From Ascaphus truei (taxonomy: Eukaryota > Chordata > Amphibia > Anura > Ascaphidae), in contig WSYH01000854.1 in the NCBI GenBank assembly GCA_036426205.1, forward strand, positions 1 to 64,000: a stretch of 64,000 bases of DNA, in the 5' to 3' direction. The notes beneath the pieces were generated by a model. The model was not told where the DNA came from and did not search any database. It saw nothing but the letters and a program-made list of their open reading frames with translations. Positions 23,595-32,366 of the stretch are shown one piece after another. Every line of letters begins with the position of its first letter. The stretch's first letter is position 1. The translations under genes were made by a program, and so were the position numbers.

Positions 23595-24730
23595 TCAAAG
23601 AAATGATGCTAAATCGAAATCGATGTTTAACCCTTTAGGGGAGAGGGTTTTAAGAGTATAGATCCAGAAGGTTTCTTGTTGTGAAACCCTCTGCAATCTA
23701 TCCCCCCCTCTAATACCCACCTTGGGGCAATCTATGCCGATACATGTGAGCCCCTCTGGAGATTGATTATGGTGCAATTTAAAATGGTTAGAAACACTAT
23801 GTGTTTCCAAACCATTTTTAATATTGTACTCATGTTCGGCAAATCTTCGTTTCAGTGGTCTCCCCGTCCTGCCCACATATTGTAAGTTACAGGGACATTC
23901 TAAAAGGTAAACACAGAAATCAGATTTGCAATTAATGAATGAACGGATTTCAAAACTTTTGCCGGTTACATTGGATTTAAATTCTTTACATTTTGTTCCA
24001 TAACTACAACCAATGCACTTCTTACAGGGGAAATAGCCTTTAAGTTCTTTTAACCACATAGTTTGTCCCACTCCATGATGTTTCCTAGGGCAACTAGGGG
24101 CCAACTGGGATTTTAAATTTTGTGTTTTTTTATACACAATTTGCGGTTTGTCAGGTAATATAGATTGTAAAATAGGATCTCTTTGTAGGATCCCCCAGTG
24201 TTTGTTAAACACTTTGGATATCTCCCTAGACATACCGTTAAATTGTGTAATGAAAGGGAGAAATACTTTATTTGTATCTGCAGCTGTTTTTTTAACCGGA
24301 TGGATCAAGGAAGCCCTTTCTATAACGTTAGCTTGATCAATGGCATTTTTAACAACTTTCCCATTATATTTCCTATCTTTAAACTTATTGCCCATGTCCT
24401 CAATTTGTTCATTATATACTTCCACTTGTGAACAATTTCTTTTTACCCTAAGGGCTTGTACTTTTGGGATATTTTTTTAACCAATGGGGATGGTGGTGGC
24501 TAGATGCTAGGACGTAGGAGTTAGCATTCACCTCTTTGTAATAGGTTTTGGTATGTATCTCATTTTTAACAGTGTAGAGAGTGAGATCCCGGAAGTTTAT
24601 AGATTTTGGACTAGTACTAAACGTAAATTGTATGTTATAGTCGTTTGTATTAAGATGTTGTTTGAAGGCCTCTAAATCTTCATTAATGCCCCTCCAGACG
24701 CATAGCACATCATCGATGTAGCGTTTACAA
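23595..24730 (-). pseudogene. PLE2 RT C-terminus and GIY-YIG endonuclease
   Basis: The first piece (24730-24448) opens with CKRYIDDVLCVWRG (RT motif C) and carries the RT end to HHHPHWLKK. A frame change at the T run 24471-24477 (A run on the minus strand) separates it from the 276-codon piece 24425-23595. That piece has CKKCIGC at residues 134-140, VYLLECPCNLQYVGRTGR at 172-189 (GIY-YIG core) and Glu 251 in the C-terminal helix. It belongs to a different PLE lineage from PLE1: the linker, zinc-finger region and nuclease all differ in many residues. Confidence 0.9.
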
Positions 24731-25012
24731 AGAACTATGCAACTAATTTTGACAGATTTATTATAAATCATTCTTCCTGGTAATGCACAGGTTATTAAGA
24801 ATGTATATTAGTGTTAGGGAACCTTGAGATGTGGTCTGCCGTGTAGTGGCTCAGGGGCTTACAACAATTTGGCCAAAATGTTAAACTAAAAGACCATTTT
24901 GTTTAACAGATATCTATACATATATATTTAGGCACTGTACCGTGTTAAAGTTTCGCTGGATGTGCACTGAGCTCTGTCTGTGTTTCATGTTCTGTCTCTG
25001 GTTTTAAATACT

Positions 25013-25920
25013 GAATTCCTTACAATTTATAATTCGCTCATCAAGTACCTTCAGAATTCCATATTTTTCTTCTTTAGTGGTTGGAATTGACCTAACATGA
25101 AACCTGCTTCCCCTCTCATGGAATATTTGTAACTTTTCAACATGTGTATGCTACTTTGCCTTCTCTGTAGGCTACATACAATTTATTGTATATTCCAATT
25201 GTTTTCTTGGTTATAAAGTTCATTAGACACAGAAGCAACAGAGCTTCTATCTATAAAAATATCATCTGAATTTGAATAAATAACTCTTTTTTTTTAATAA
25301 TGCATCATAATTTAGTTAGGAAACAAGGAAGCAGTGAATAAGATTTACTGGGCCATATAAAGATGTTGAGCCACTTAAGCAGTAATACTATGGTATTTTT
25401 AACATTACATTTCTCAGCACCGTAGAAATATATAGTGGTACTGTAAGTTATTGTAATTGTAAGTATGGCTTCATTCCAAAACATGGGTATTGATTGCAGT
25501 TATCTTGTGTTGTTAAATATGTGCATTATGTTAATGTAAATGTATAAGATCCATTAACGAGATCAGATTGTGAATTACAATCATCACAAATAATAAAGAC
25601 AGAAAATTGAAGTACTGTAAAATGTATTGTACTTTAGTGTAAGTGTGTGTGCTTCAGTTGTTGGACAACTATTAGTTAACCTAATGTTCACCTAGATCCA
25701 TCAGTGTTTACTATGCTTACAGTATATGAAGGTAAAATAATTAGGATTTTCATTTATGAATCATCAAATGATTACCAGGAATATGCTCTAATCGAGCTCT
25801 ATAGCTTTAGAAAACTGTTTATCAGTGCAGTTCATAATCATATTTTTGAGCAGTACATTTACTACATTATTATAAAAAAAAAAAAGATGTTTGAAAGAAT
25901 CTTGTTATATCTGTATGTAT
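25013..25920. other. No gene seen
   Basis: AT-rich. The 75-codon frame at 25704 has no recognised domain. Confidence 0.45.
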
Positions 25921-25924
25921 ATAT

Positions 25925-26330
25925 ATCTTAGTTTATATAGTGCCATTGAAGTACATAGCGCTTCAGTGCAGTTATACACGTGACATAACAATATAAAATA
26001 TAATGAGAATAATAGCTTCAGACACAAAAGTAACATTAGGAAAAGGAGTCCCTGCCCCAAAAAACTTACAGTAAAATCTAAGTAGTAAGTAGGAAGAATG
26101 TACAGAGACTGTAGGAAGGTGTTCTGGTAAGTGTGACTGCATGGGGCCAAGGTGATGTATGAGGTGTACAGTATTAGCCACTGAGCTACCATATGCTTCA
26201 TTAAAGAGGTGTGTTTTAAGATGGGTGTTAAAGGGAGAAATAGAGGGTGCTAGTCGGATATTGTGGGGAAGGTCATTCTAGAGGTGTGGGGCAATTAGTG
26301 AGTACGGTTTTATGCGGGAGAGATCTTAAA
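25925..26330 (-). mobile_element. L2-type LINE 3' end
   Basis: The minus strand matches, in the same order, words of the + strand L2 end at 35830-36235: CATCTTAAAA, ATGGTAGCTC / ATGGTTAGCTC, TACACCTCATACATC, GGGGCAGGGACTC, TCCTAATGTTAC and GCGCTATGTAC. Both end in AT-rich tails. It is a 5'-truncated copy. Confidence 0.75.
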
Positions 26331-26904
26331 AACAGAAGGGGTGTGTAGCAAGAAAACATACTTGATCAGAATGCAAGTGTCATGATGGTATATAGTGAGA
26401 AATTAGGGCTGAGATGTAAGGCGATGTAATGTAGAACTGCTGCATATTGACATTTTCTAGCCAGTCTTTTTTATTTTTAAAATGAAAAGGAATTTTAGTA
26501 TGTAATGCTCTCAGCCATTTATCTTTATAATCACCTTACCAAGAAGGCTGTTAAGTTAAGTCATTAGTAAATTAAGTCTATAACGTAGCAGAGATATTTT
26601 TAGAAATTAATGTAGCAACCTTTTTAGTTATTAGATGCTGATCTACTGATTTATTGATGAATCTCTTTTGTGTTTAACCCCCTTCTATTCTGAACTTGCA
26701 ATTTTCAAATAACTGCAGGCCCCTTTATCACTAAATATGTTCTAAATGTAAGCATACATTTCAATTGACACTAACCACCCAAGCATACTGTACAAATGTC
26801 TTCTTTTTAGCTGAAAATTCTTAGATTTACATAGGAGAAAAATATATATATTGGGTATACAAAAGGTAGGTAGAAAGATAGAACACAATATGTTTCTCGG
26901 AAAA
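26331..26904. other. No gene seen
   Basis: AT-rich sequence without clear repeats. Confidence 0.45.
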
Positions 26905-27006
26905 TAGCTTCTCAATGGAATCTAAAATTAATGTTAAAATTGATACATTTGAAACTGGGGACCACCCTTTTCTCCTTCACATTCTCCATACTTTTGGTAT
27001 CTGTAA

Positions 27007-27408
27007 GGCCTCGGACACGCTTACCGCTGGCGTGCTGAGGCGTGCTGAGGCTCAGGGAAAGCGGGTGCTTTCCCTGGCCTTGCGGTTGCTTACCGCAAGC
27101 GCTCTCAGCAGGCCGTCAGGGGGCGGTCCGGGGGCGGTCCAGGGGCAGGCGCGTCACTGGCCGGGGGCAGGCCAGTGATGTCACGGAGCTGGTTCGCCCT
27201 CATTGAGCGAACCGCTCACGTGACCGGCCTGTCTCGCCGGCAAGCGGGGGAATTTTAAATTCCCCTAAGACCTGCGCTTCCGCAAGCGCGCCGAAGCGCA
27301 GGTGAGCCCCTACTAAAGCCGCTCTAATTGCGGCTGTAGGGGCTCAGTGCTGAGCGGGAGCGCGCGTCAGCACGCTTCCGCCAGCAAGCGCCAAACATGG
27401 CCAAGGCC
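27007..27408. mobile_element. GC-rich PIF-Harbinger-like MITE
   Basis: TAA duplications (27004-27006 and 27409-27411) flank ends starting GGCCTCGGACACGC and, inverted, GGCCTTGGCCATG. Sub-terminal GCTGGCG and AGCGTGCTGA are also inverted. Removing it restores the LINE reading (FGI-C then RALSW). There is no transposase. Confidence 0.75.
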
Positions 27409-27904
27409 TAACAGAGCTCTATCCTGGATTTCCTCTTAACTCTCCCATCGTACTTTCAGTGTCTCATTTGCTAACACCTCCTCCTCTGTCGATCTCTTTG
27501 TGCCTCATTTGATAACACCTCAGGTGTCTGTCCTTGGAACTCTTAACCTTTCTCTTTACATCATTTGTTTAGGTTACATTATCACATCTCCTAGGTTCAA
27601 GTGCCACATCTATGCTGATGACACATACATTTACTTTTCAACCACTGCTGTGAAGACAAAAGTCTCTGAATGTCTCTGAATATCATCCTGAATAACCCTC
27701 TGCTCAAACTTAAGATGTCAAAGATGAAAATCCTCATACTTTAGCCAAAACTTGGCCCTACTGCCCCATCTTCATTACTGTTGGCAGCACTATCATACAC
27801 CCAGTATCACAAGCACGCTGCCTACAGTAGGTGTCAGATTTGATTCCTCCCTCAGATTTTCCTCTCACACTCACAATGTAGCTAAAACCTGTCCTTTTTT
27901 CCTA

Positions 27905-28675
27905 TGTAACGGGTTTTCTGCCCCGGCCTGACCCACCCAATCTCACATTGGCCCCTGTGGTCTAACCGGTCCCCATTACAGTGTGATAGTGTCTGGTGGT
28001 GCACCTGTTGGCAACAGGACTCCTGAGTCTCCTGCATGATGGTGTGTGGGGAGGACCCGTCCAGACAGGCAGCTGAGGTAGTGTGCGGAGTCCTACCTAG
28101 TTCCAGTGCAGCGCCTCCACCTCATCAGGGTCCCTTCGGTCACTTGGGGATGGTCCTGGTGAGGAACGCCTCTGTGGTGCTCCTCTCTGTACATTCACTC
28201 CACACATGTACACGAGAGGGTTGGTAATTAAGAGCATCTTTATTGAATGAGGTGGGCTAACTGCCCCTCGCAGTAGTTTCTCTAGCCACTCATTGTCCCT
28301 TAGTGCTTCCCTTTGAAAGGTGTAATTCTCCTTTAATAGGGATTCCCTATCCCAGCCGGGATGTCTTTACCCTGTGCCAGGTCCCTGGACACAGTCTTCC
28401 TACTCAGCTACTATAACATAACTCTACTCTTCTCAGAACTCTGGCAGAACTAACTTTTAGACACAGTGCTGTGCCTTATGTACACTCTGGAAGCTGACAC
28501 ACCTCTGACATCACTAACCATGGAGTCAGAGCATGTGACCACTCCCATCCATACACAGGGCACCCCACCAGGGTGTGAGGGCAAACCTCCATAATTACTG
28601 CTGGCATGCCCACAACTTACCAGGCCTTACTGTCAGCAGGAGAGATGACTGTAGCCATTTTACATGACCGCTACA
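27905..28675 (-). repeat. LTR, 3' copy in element orientation
   Basis: 771 bp, TG...CA ends, nearly identical to 32367-32921 over its first ~550 bp (differences such as CACATTGG/CACATTAG). The high similarity suggests a fairly recent insertion. The last ~230 bp match 34976-35203 with many small indels. Confidence 0.85.
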
Positions 28676-28685
28676 TTCTCCCCCT
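28676..28685 (-). promoter_or_regulatory. Polypurine tract
   Basis: The minus strand reads AGGGGGAGAA directly before the LTR. This is the usual plus-strand primer for LTR elements and fixes the orientation. Similar tracts abut LTR ends at 50890, 55293 and 57487. Confidence 0.75.
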
Positions 28686-28871
28686 GGTGAATCCCATCTG
28701 CCTCGCTGGGACCTAAATTTAAATACTTTCTTCCAGGAAGCACTGTAACACATAACACATAATTGTTAACATCACAGATTGTCCATTATACAAAACAAAA
28801 TGACCACAGTGACATCTCGCCAAGCCTGCCCCGACCAGCAGCCACGAGCCCTCAAAATGCCTTAGTACCCC

Positions 28872-29726
28872 CTAATAATAGTGTCTCGGGTCAGGTTTCT
28901 TAACCTCTCTACCACCCATGTCCAGGACCGTGACATGATAGTGCCTAGGCAGTCCCCTCTCGGGCCTATAGGTCACCCTGTGTTTGTGTATATTCCTCCC
29001 TATACTCCACTCTCGCATCAGGTGATCTATTCTGTCCTCTGCCCTCCTTCCTGTAACTTCACTCCCCTTATTGACTAGGTACATCTCGATGGTTTCCCTA
29101 AGCCACCTTTCCCTGTTCTCTTCTATCTCCTCCATGAGGGGTTCAGGGACATAAGGGTACTCCAACACGTGGGAAGACTTGTATCGAGCCATTATTGCCC
29201 GTTCCGCTCTACTGATCCTAATTAGGTCAGCCCTACCTGCCCTCCCAGGTAGCACCCATGATAGGGGTTCGTCAGGATCCACAGGATCGGACAGTGTGTC
29301 GGGACCCATGGGCTCTATCTCCCTGTGCTCAATCTTATACCACCGTTCCTGCAGCTCCCTGTCCCGCTGTTCAGGGGTGAATTCTCCCTTGGCCCACCAA
29401 AAATCAACTACATCCTCCCTTCTAATAAGGAATCGCGTACGATCCATCCAGGCCGCATAACCTTCAAAGAGTGGGGCCCACCAACGGTGTTCCTTGAACC
29501 TATGTGAATCCCCTGAGTCACTCTCGTCCGCATCCCCCCATGAGAATACCCCCGATGTCCGTGCCGACCGTGGTACAGACCACTGTGATGATCCCAGGGC
29601 CTTGTCCTCTGTTTTATTGGTCACAGGAGGCAACCACCAGCCTACCGCGGCCTTTCCTAATTCTCCCCCTCCCCTAGAAATGCCCTCCGTAGCGCAACTG
29701 CGCTGTCTTTCCCCAGTCCGTCTCTC
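28872..29726 (-). CDS. Downstream part of the same frame, after UAG
   Basis: The frame continues without another stop for 284 codons after the TAG at 29729-29727. A TTG near 29633 would be the only conventional internal start. The product is charged, Trp-rich near its start (HRWWAPLFEGYAAW), predicted mostly helical, and ends RHYY about 190 bp before the polypurine tract. No family is recognised. The same phase with only one stop suggests either readthrough, as known for gag-UAG-pol in some retroelements, or one recent nonsense mutation. Confidence 0.6.
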   Translation of the reverse strand, partial: ERRTGERQRSCATEGISRGGGELGKAAVGWWLPPVTNKTEDKALGSSQWSVPRSARTSGVFSWGDADESDSGDSHRFKEHRWWAPLFEGYAAWMDRTRFLIRREDVVDFWWAKGEFTPEQRDRELQERWYKIEHREIEPMGPDTLSDPVDPDEPLSWVLPGRAGRADLIRISRAERAIMARYKSSHVLEYPYVPEPLMEEIEENRERWLRETIEMYLVNKGSEVTGRRAEDRIDHLMREWSIGRNIHKHRVTYRPERGLPRHYHVTVLDMGGREVKKPDPRHYY

Positions 29727-31904
29727 CTACCCCCCCAAAGGTATGTCCACAAGTTCCAGGCTAGGCGGGGACCCCGAGGAACAGGTGATGGGGGCAGGGG
29801 TTTTACCTAGGGCGTGGGGTTGAGCGTAGGGGCAAGATGGGATACGCCACGGGACTATGACCCGTTCCCGGCTGTTCATGGACTGCTCCAAGGAGGATAG
29901 CTCACCCTCGTTCGTCTGCGGGTCTCCCATCCAGCTCTTGGGCCCTTGAGGTGATCGGGGACCTTCACCCGATCGCCGAAGCGTCGCTGCTTCCTTCCCA
30001 GCGGTTCCGTCATCGCCCCCGGAAATTATGTCCTCACCGGAACCGGAAGCGCCGCCATCTTGGGTTGGACCCCCATGCGGGTACTCTTCCTCGATGATGA
30101 CATCCGGAAGCTCCGCCGTCGTCTCCACCGGAAGTGGTATCTTCTCCGCACGTGCGTCTTGGGCCTGGCACGGCCTTGTTTCCGCTACACCGTCTACCGG
30201 AGCAAGGTAAGTGAGTGGCTTTCTCTTACCATTCCGCAGGGGTGTAGGCGTCTCTCGCCCGTCGCCACCATGTCCTGAGGCGGAGGGACTCCGTCTCTCG
30301 GCTCGCCGATCTGCGGGGGACGCCCTGCTTTCCAGGCTGCTACTCACGCTCCGGGGTGCCGTCCTCCCCGGTTCTGTCCTGGGCCTCGATTTCACCTCCG
30401 CTAGCTCGCGGAGATCCTCATCTGAATATTCTGCCTTCCCTGACTTAGGGGTCACCGATCGGGGCGATAGTCTTTTCTCAGTGCGGTCGGGGAGTGACCC
30501 GACCGTCTCGGTTGCTGCTGACCCAGCCGATTTAATCGACTCCAGTCCCCTTTCTCCGGGACTTGCACGATTGATCCACAGTGCACCAGGGGACTCGGCG
30601 GAGCGCCTAGCCGTATCCCCAAGGGGGTCAGCAGATTGGATCGGAATGAACGTCGGCATTGGCCATAAGTATAGTGTCCCGCATTGTGGGCAGCGTGCCG
30701 CCGTGTTAACAATGCCTCCGGGCAGCCCGCATTGTAGGCAGAGCCCGACCACCGTCTCGGTGTTGGCCACCCTGACTACCAGTACCCCGCCGGGTACCGA
30801 GTAGGGCTGGGTGGAGACCATAGTTCCCACAGTGGAGGAGCAGGCCATTCTTTTAGTAGGGACCACTTTCAGTATGGGTCTCTCCAGGTCAGTGGTTCCT
30901 CGCAACTGACCGGTAGAAGCTTCTGGGCCAGCCACTAACTGCTTCGGCTCCTCCTTCCGCTGGCATAGCTGGAACCCGCCCCCAGGGGTTGCAATTATGG
31001 GCGGGTCCAACAGGGGAATAGCATGCCCCTTAATTAAGGCCGCGCCTTTCTCAGTCCTGGTGGGCGCGGTCTGTGTTTTCGCGCCAATTTCCTCATCAGA
31101 GTGGGATCCTTGGGCCGCGGCTAGTTCCCGCCTTCTCCTGGCAGCTGCTTTCCGTGCAAAATATCCCTCCTTTTTGCACGTTACCTCCGCGGCCGGAACT
31201 ACTTCTTGTAGTGGCGCCGTCTGGATATCAGTCCCTGGGCCCAGTGGGTGCATTCCCACAGGCCATAATTGAAAGTCACTCCCCCTGGTGGAAATCAGGG
31301 GAGGGTCCCATAGACTAAGCGGTTGACTCAGCACAGGGGCCGAGTGAGTCACTATCCATGACGGCGCAGCCATAGCTTTCGCGCCATACCCCCCATTAGG
31401 GCGGGGCTCTGCTGTTCGCGCCATTCCCGGCCAGCTTTTTGCAAGTTCTGAATCAGCCATTTTCTCTGCGACTGGCCCACGCGGTCTCCCTAGCAAGCGG
31501 GAACCGCCATTTTGGTTGGCTTTTAAGCCCGAAATGTCAGTTTGTTTGCTCTTCTCACTGGGTTCCCCCCCAGTTATCACAATGTCCTCACACTCTTCAA
31601 GGGTGGCCCCTCGGTGTCCCAGACAGGACAAAAACGGGGCAGCCACAGCCTTCGCTCCACTCCAGAGCAGATTAGTTAAAGACAGCTCAGCGACAGTTTG
31701 CTCTTCAGTGGGGCGCACGCCACGGGTGCCTTCCCCATCAGCCTCTGGTCGCCATTTTGGGCTCTCCGCACCACGCGGATCCTCCATTCCTTGGGTTGTC
31801 ACGCTCTCGTACCAATTATCGTACATGGGGCTCCGTTCTGCGGGGCAGCCACCACACCAGTACAATAAAGATTGCTCAGATGCACCACCACATGTGTACC
31901 TGAT
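29727..31904 (-). CDS. Upstream part of LTR-element ORF, zinc-ribbon-like
   Basis: The open frame runs from 31904 to a TAG at 29729-29727. The first ATG is near 31826, giving about 699 codons. I do not recognise the family. Numbering from a TTG at 31865, visible features are an Ala/Arg-rich basic patch (KKEGYFARKAAARRRREL, ~231-248) and a duplicated segment (LSLWDPPLISTRGSDFQL ~183-200 and IPLLDPPIIATPGGGFQL ~283-300). There is also a four-Cys pattern C-x2-C-x12-C-x2-C at 376, 379, 392 and 395, like a zinc ribbon. The second half is low-complexity, charged and Ser/Pro-rich. It could be a diverged gag-like RNA-binding protein. Codon use is GC-rich, unlike the flanking L2. Confidence 0.6.
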   Translation of the reverse strand: MRYTCGGASEQSLLYWCGGCPAERSPMYDNWYESVTTQGMEDPRGAESPKWRPEADGEGTRGVRPTEEQTVAELSLTNLLWSGAKAVAAPFLSCLGHRGATLEECEDIVITGGEPSEKSKQTDISGLKANQNGGSRLLGRPRGPVAEKMADSELAKSWPGMARTAEPRPNGGYGAKAMAAPSWIVTHSAPVLSQPLSLWDPPLISTRGSDFQLWPVGMHPLGPGTDIQTAPLQEVVPAAEVTCKKEGYFARKAAARRRRELAAAQGSHSDEEIGAKTQTAPTRTEKGAALIKGHAIPLLDPPIIATPGGGFQLCQRKEEPKQLVAGPEASTGQLRGTTDLERPILKVVPTKRMACSSTVGTMVSTQPYSVPGGVLVVRVANTETVVGLCLQCGLPGGIVNTAARCPQCGTLYLWPMPTFIPIQSADPLGDTARRSAESPGALWINRASPGERGLESIKSAGSAATETVGSLPDRTEKRLSPRSVTPKSGKAEYSDEDLRELAEVKSRPRTEPGRTAPRSVSSSLESRASPADRRAERRSPSASGHGGDGRETPTPLRNGKRKPLTYLAPVDGVAETRPCQAQDARAEKIPLPVETTAELPDVIIEEEYPHGGPTQDGGASGSGEDIISGGDDGTAGKEAATLRRSGEGPRSPQGPKSWMGDPQTNEGELSSLEQSMNSRERVIVPWRIPSCPYAQPHALGKTPAPITCSSGSPPSLELVDIPLGG

Positions 31905-32366
31905 CTAGGCTGGACTCATGTTGCACTACCTCAGGCTAGGCTCACTCTCTCAGTGTCTGCTGTGACTCCTTCCTCCCAGTCTGTGCTCCCTATGGTAAGT
32001 GTCTGGAATGGGCTAGAGTACTCTGGCTCTGCCATGCAGTACTTGGGGCGTCTACCTCTCTTGGTCAGCCTAGCGCAGACCCTCTCCAGGATTCCTGACC
32101 ACGTTAACAGGCTATCCCTTCTGGCGTCCTACCAACTAGCACTACCTCAAAGTGACTCGGTCAGCTATAGCCCGGCTCCAGACCCCTCACTCCCTTCAGG
32201 CCCCTAGGTCGTCCCTGCGAACTGACAATACCCTGTCTGCCCCTGACCACCCCTAGGTCTGTCCCTACGCAGCACAGAGTGGCAGCAGACGCTCTCCCTG
32301 TTTCCCAGTGTGCCTATCTAGAGCCTGTCCTGTTGACAGATCTGATCTCAGCCGCTCGCCTCCAAA
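31905..32366 (-). other. Leader of the LTR element
   Basis: About 460 bp between LTR and ORF, C-rich on the + strand. It begins (minus) TTTGGAGGCGAGCGGC, a possible primer-binding site two bases in from the LTR end. No frame is supported. Confidence 0.5.

Larger units (their letters stand above)
22399..24730 (-). mobile_element. PLE2: 5'-truncated Penelope-like element
   Basis: The 8-bp duplication AGAACTAT (22391-22398 and 24731-24738) bounds 2332 bp. The host ~0.6-kb unit is continuous across it (GCTTAGAACTAT then GCAACTAATT). The minus strand starts inside the RT just before its catalytic Asp-Asp motif, so the 5' part was never copied. It ends with a hammerhead ribozyme region and AT-rich 3' terminal sequence, typical of target-primed reverse transcription that stopped early. 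Confidence 0.9.
15425..25012 (+). repeat. Tandem ~0.6-kb unit of unknown type, split by PLE1 and PLE2
   Basis: Segments 15425-15778, 20507-20804, 22210-22398 and 24739-25012 join into about two head-to-tail copies. Marker words are CACTGAGCTCTGTCTG, GTCTCTGGTTTTA, GGCAACCTCCTAC, CCTGGTAATGTACAGGTT and GGCTTACAACAATTTGGCC. Subtracting PLE1 leaves a period near 600 bp. The same unit makes up the insertion at 32922-34963. There is no open frame of note, and I do not recognise the family. Confidence 0.65.

Noticed and set aside
25920..26201. 98-codon hydrophobic minus-strand frame as a membrane protein
   Set aside because: It coincides with the L2 3' end, where such frames arise by chance.
30028..31908. 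Several + strand frames of 60-197 codons
   Set aside because: Shadows of the long minus-strand frame of the LTR element in GC-rich sequence.
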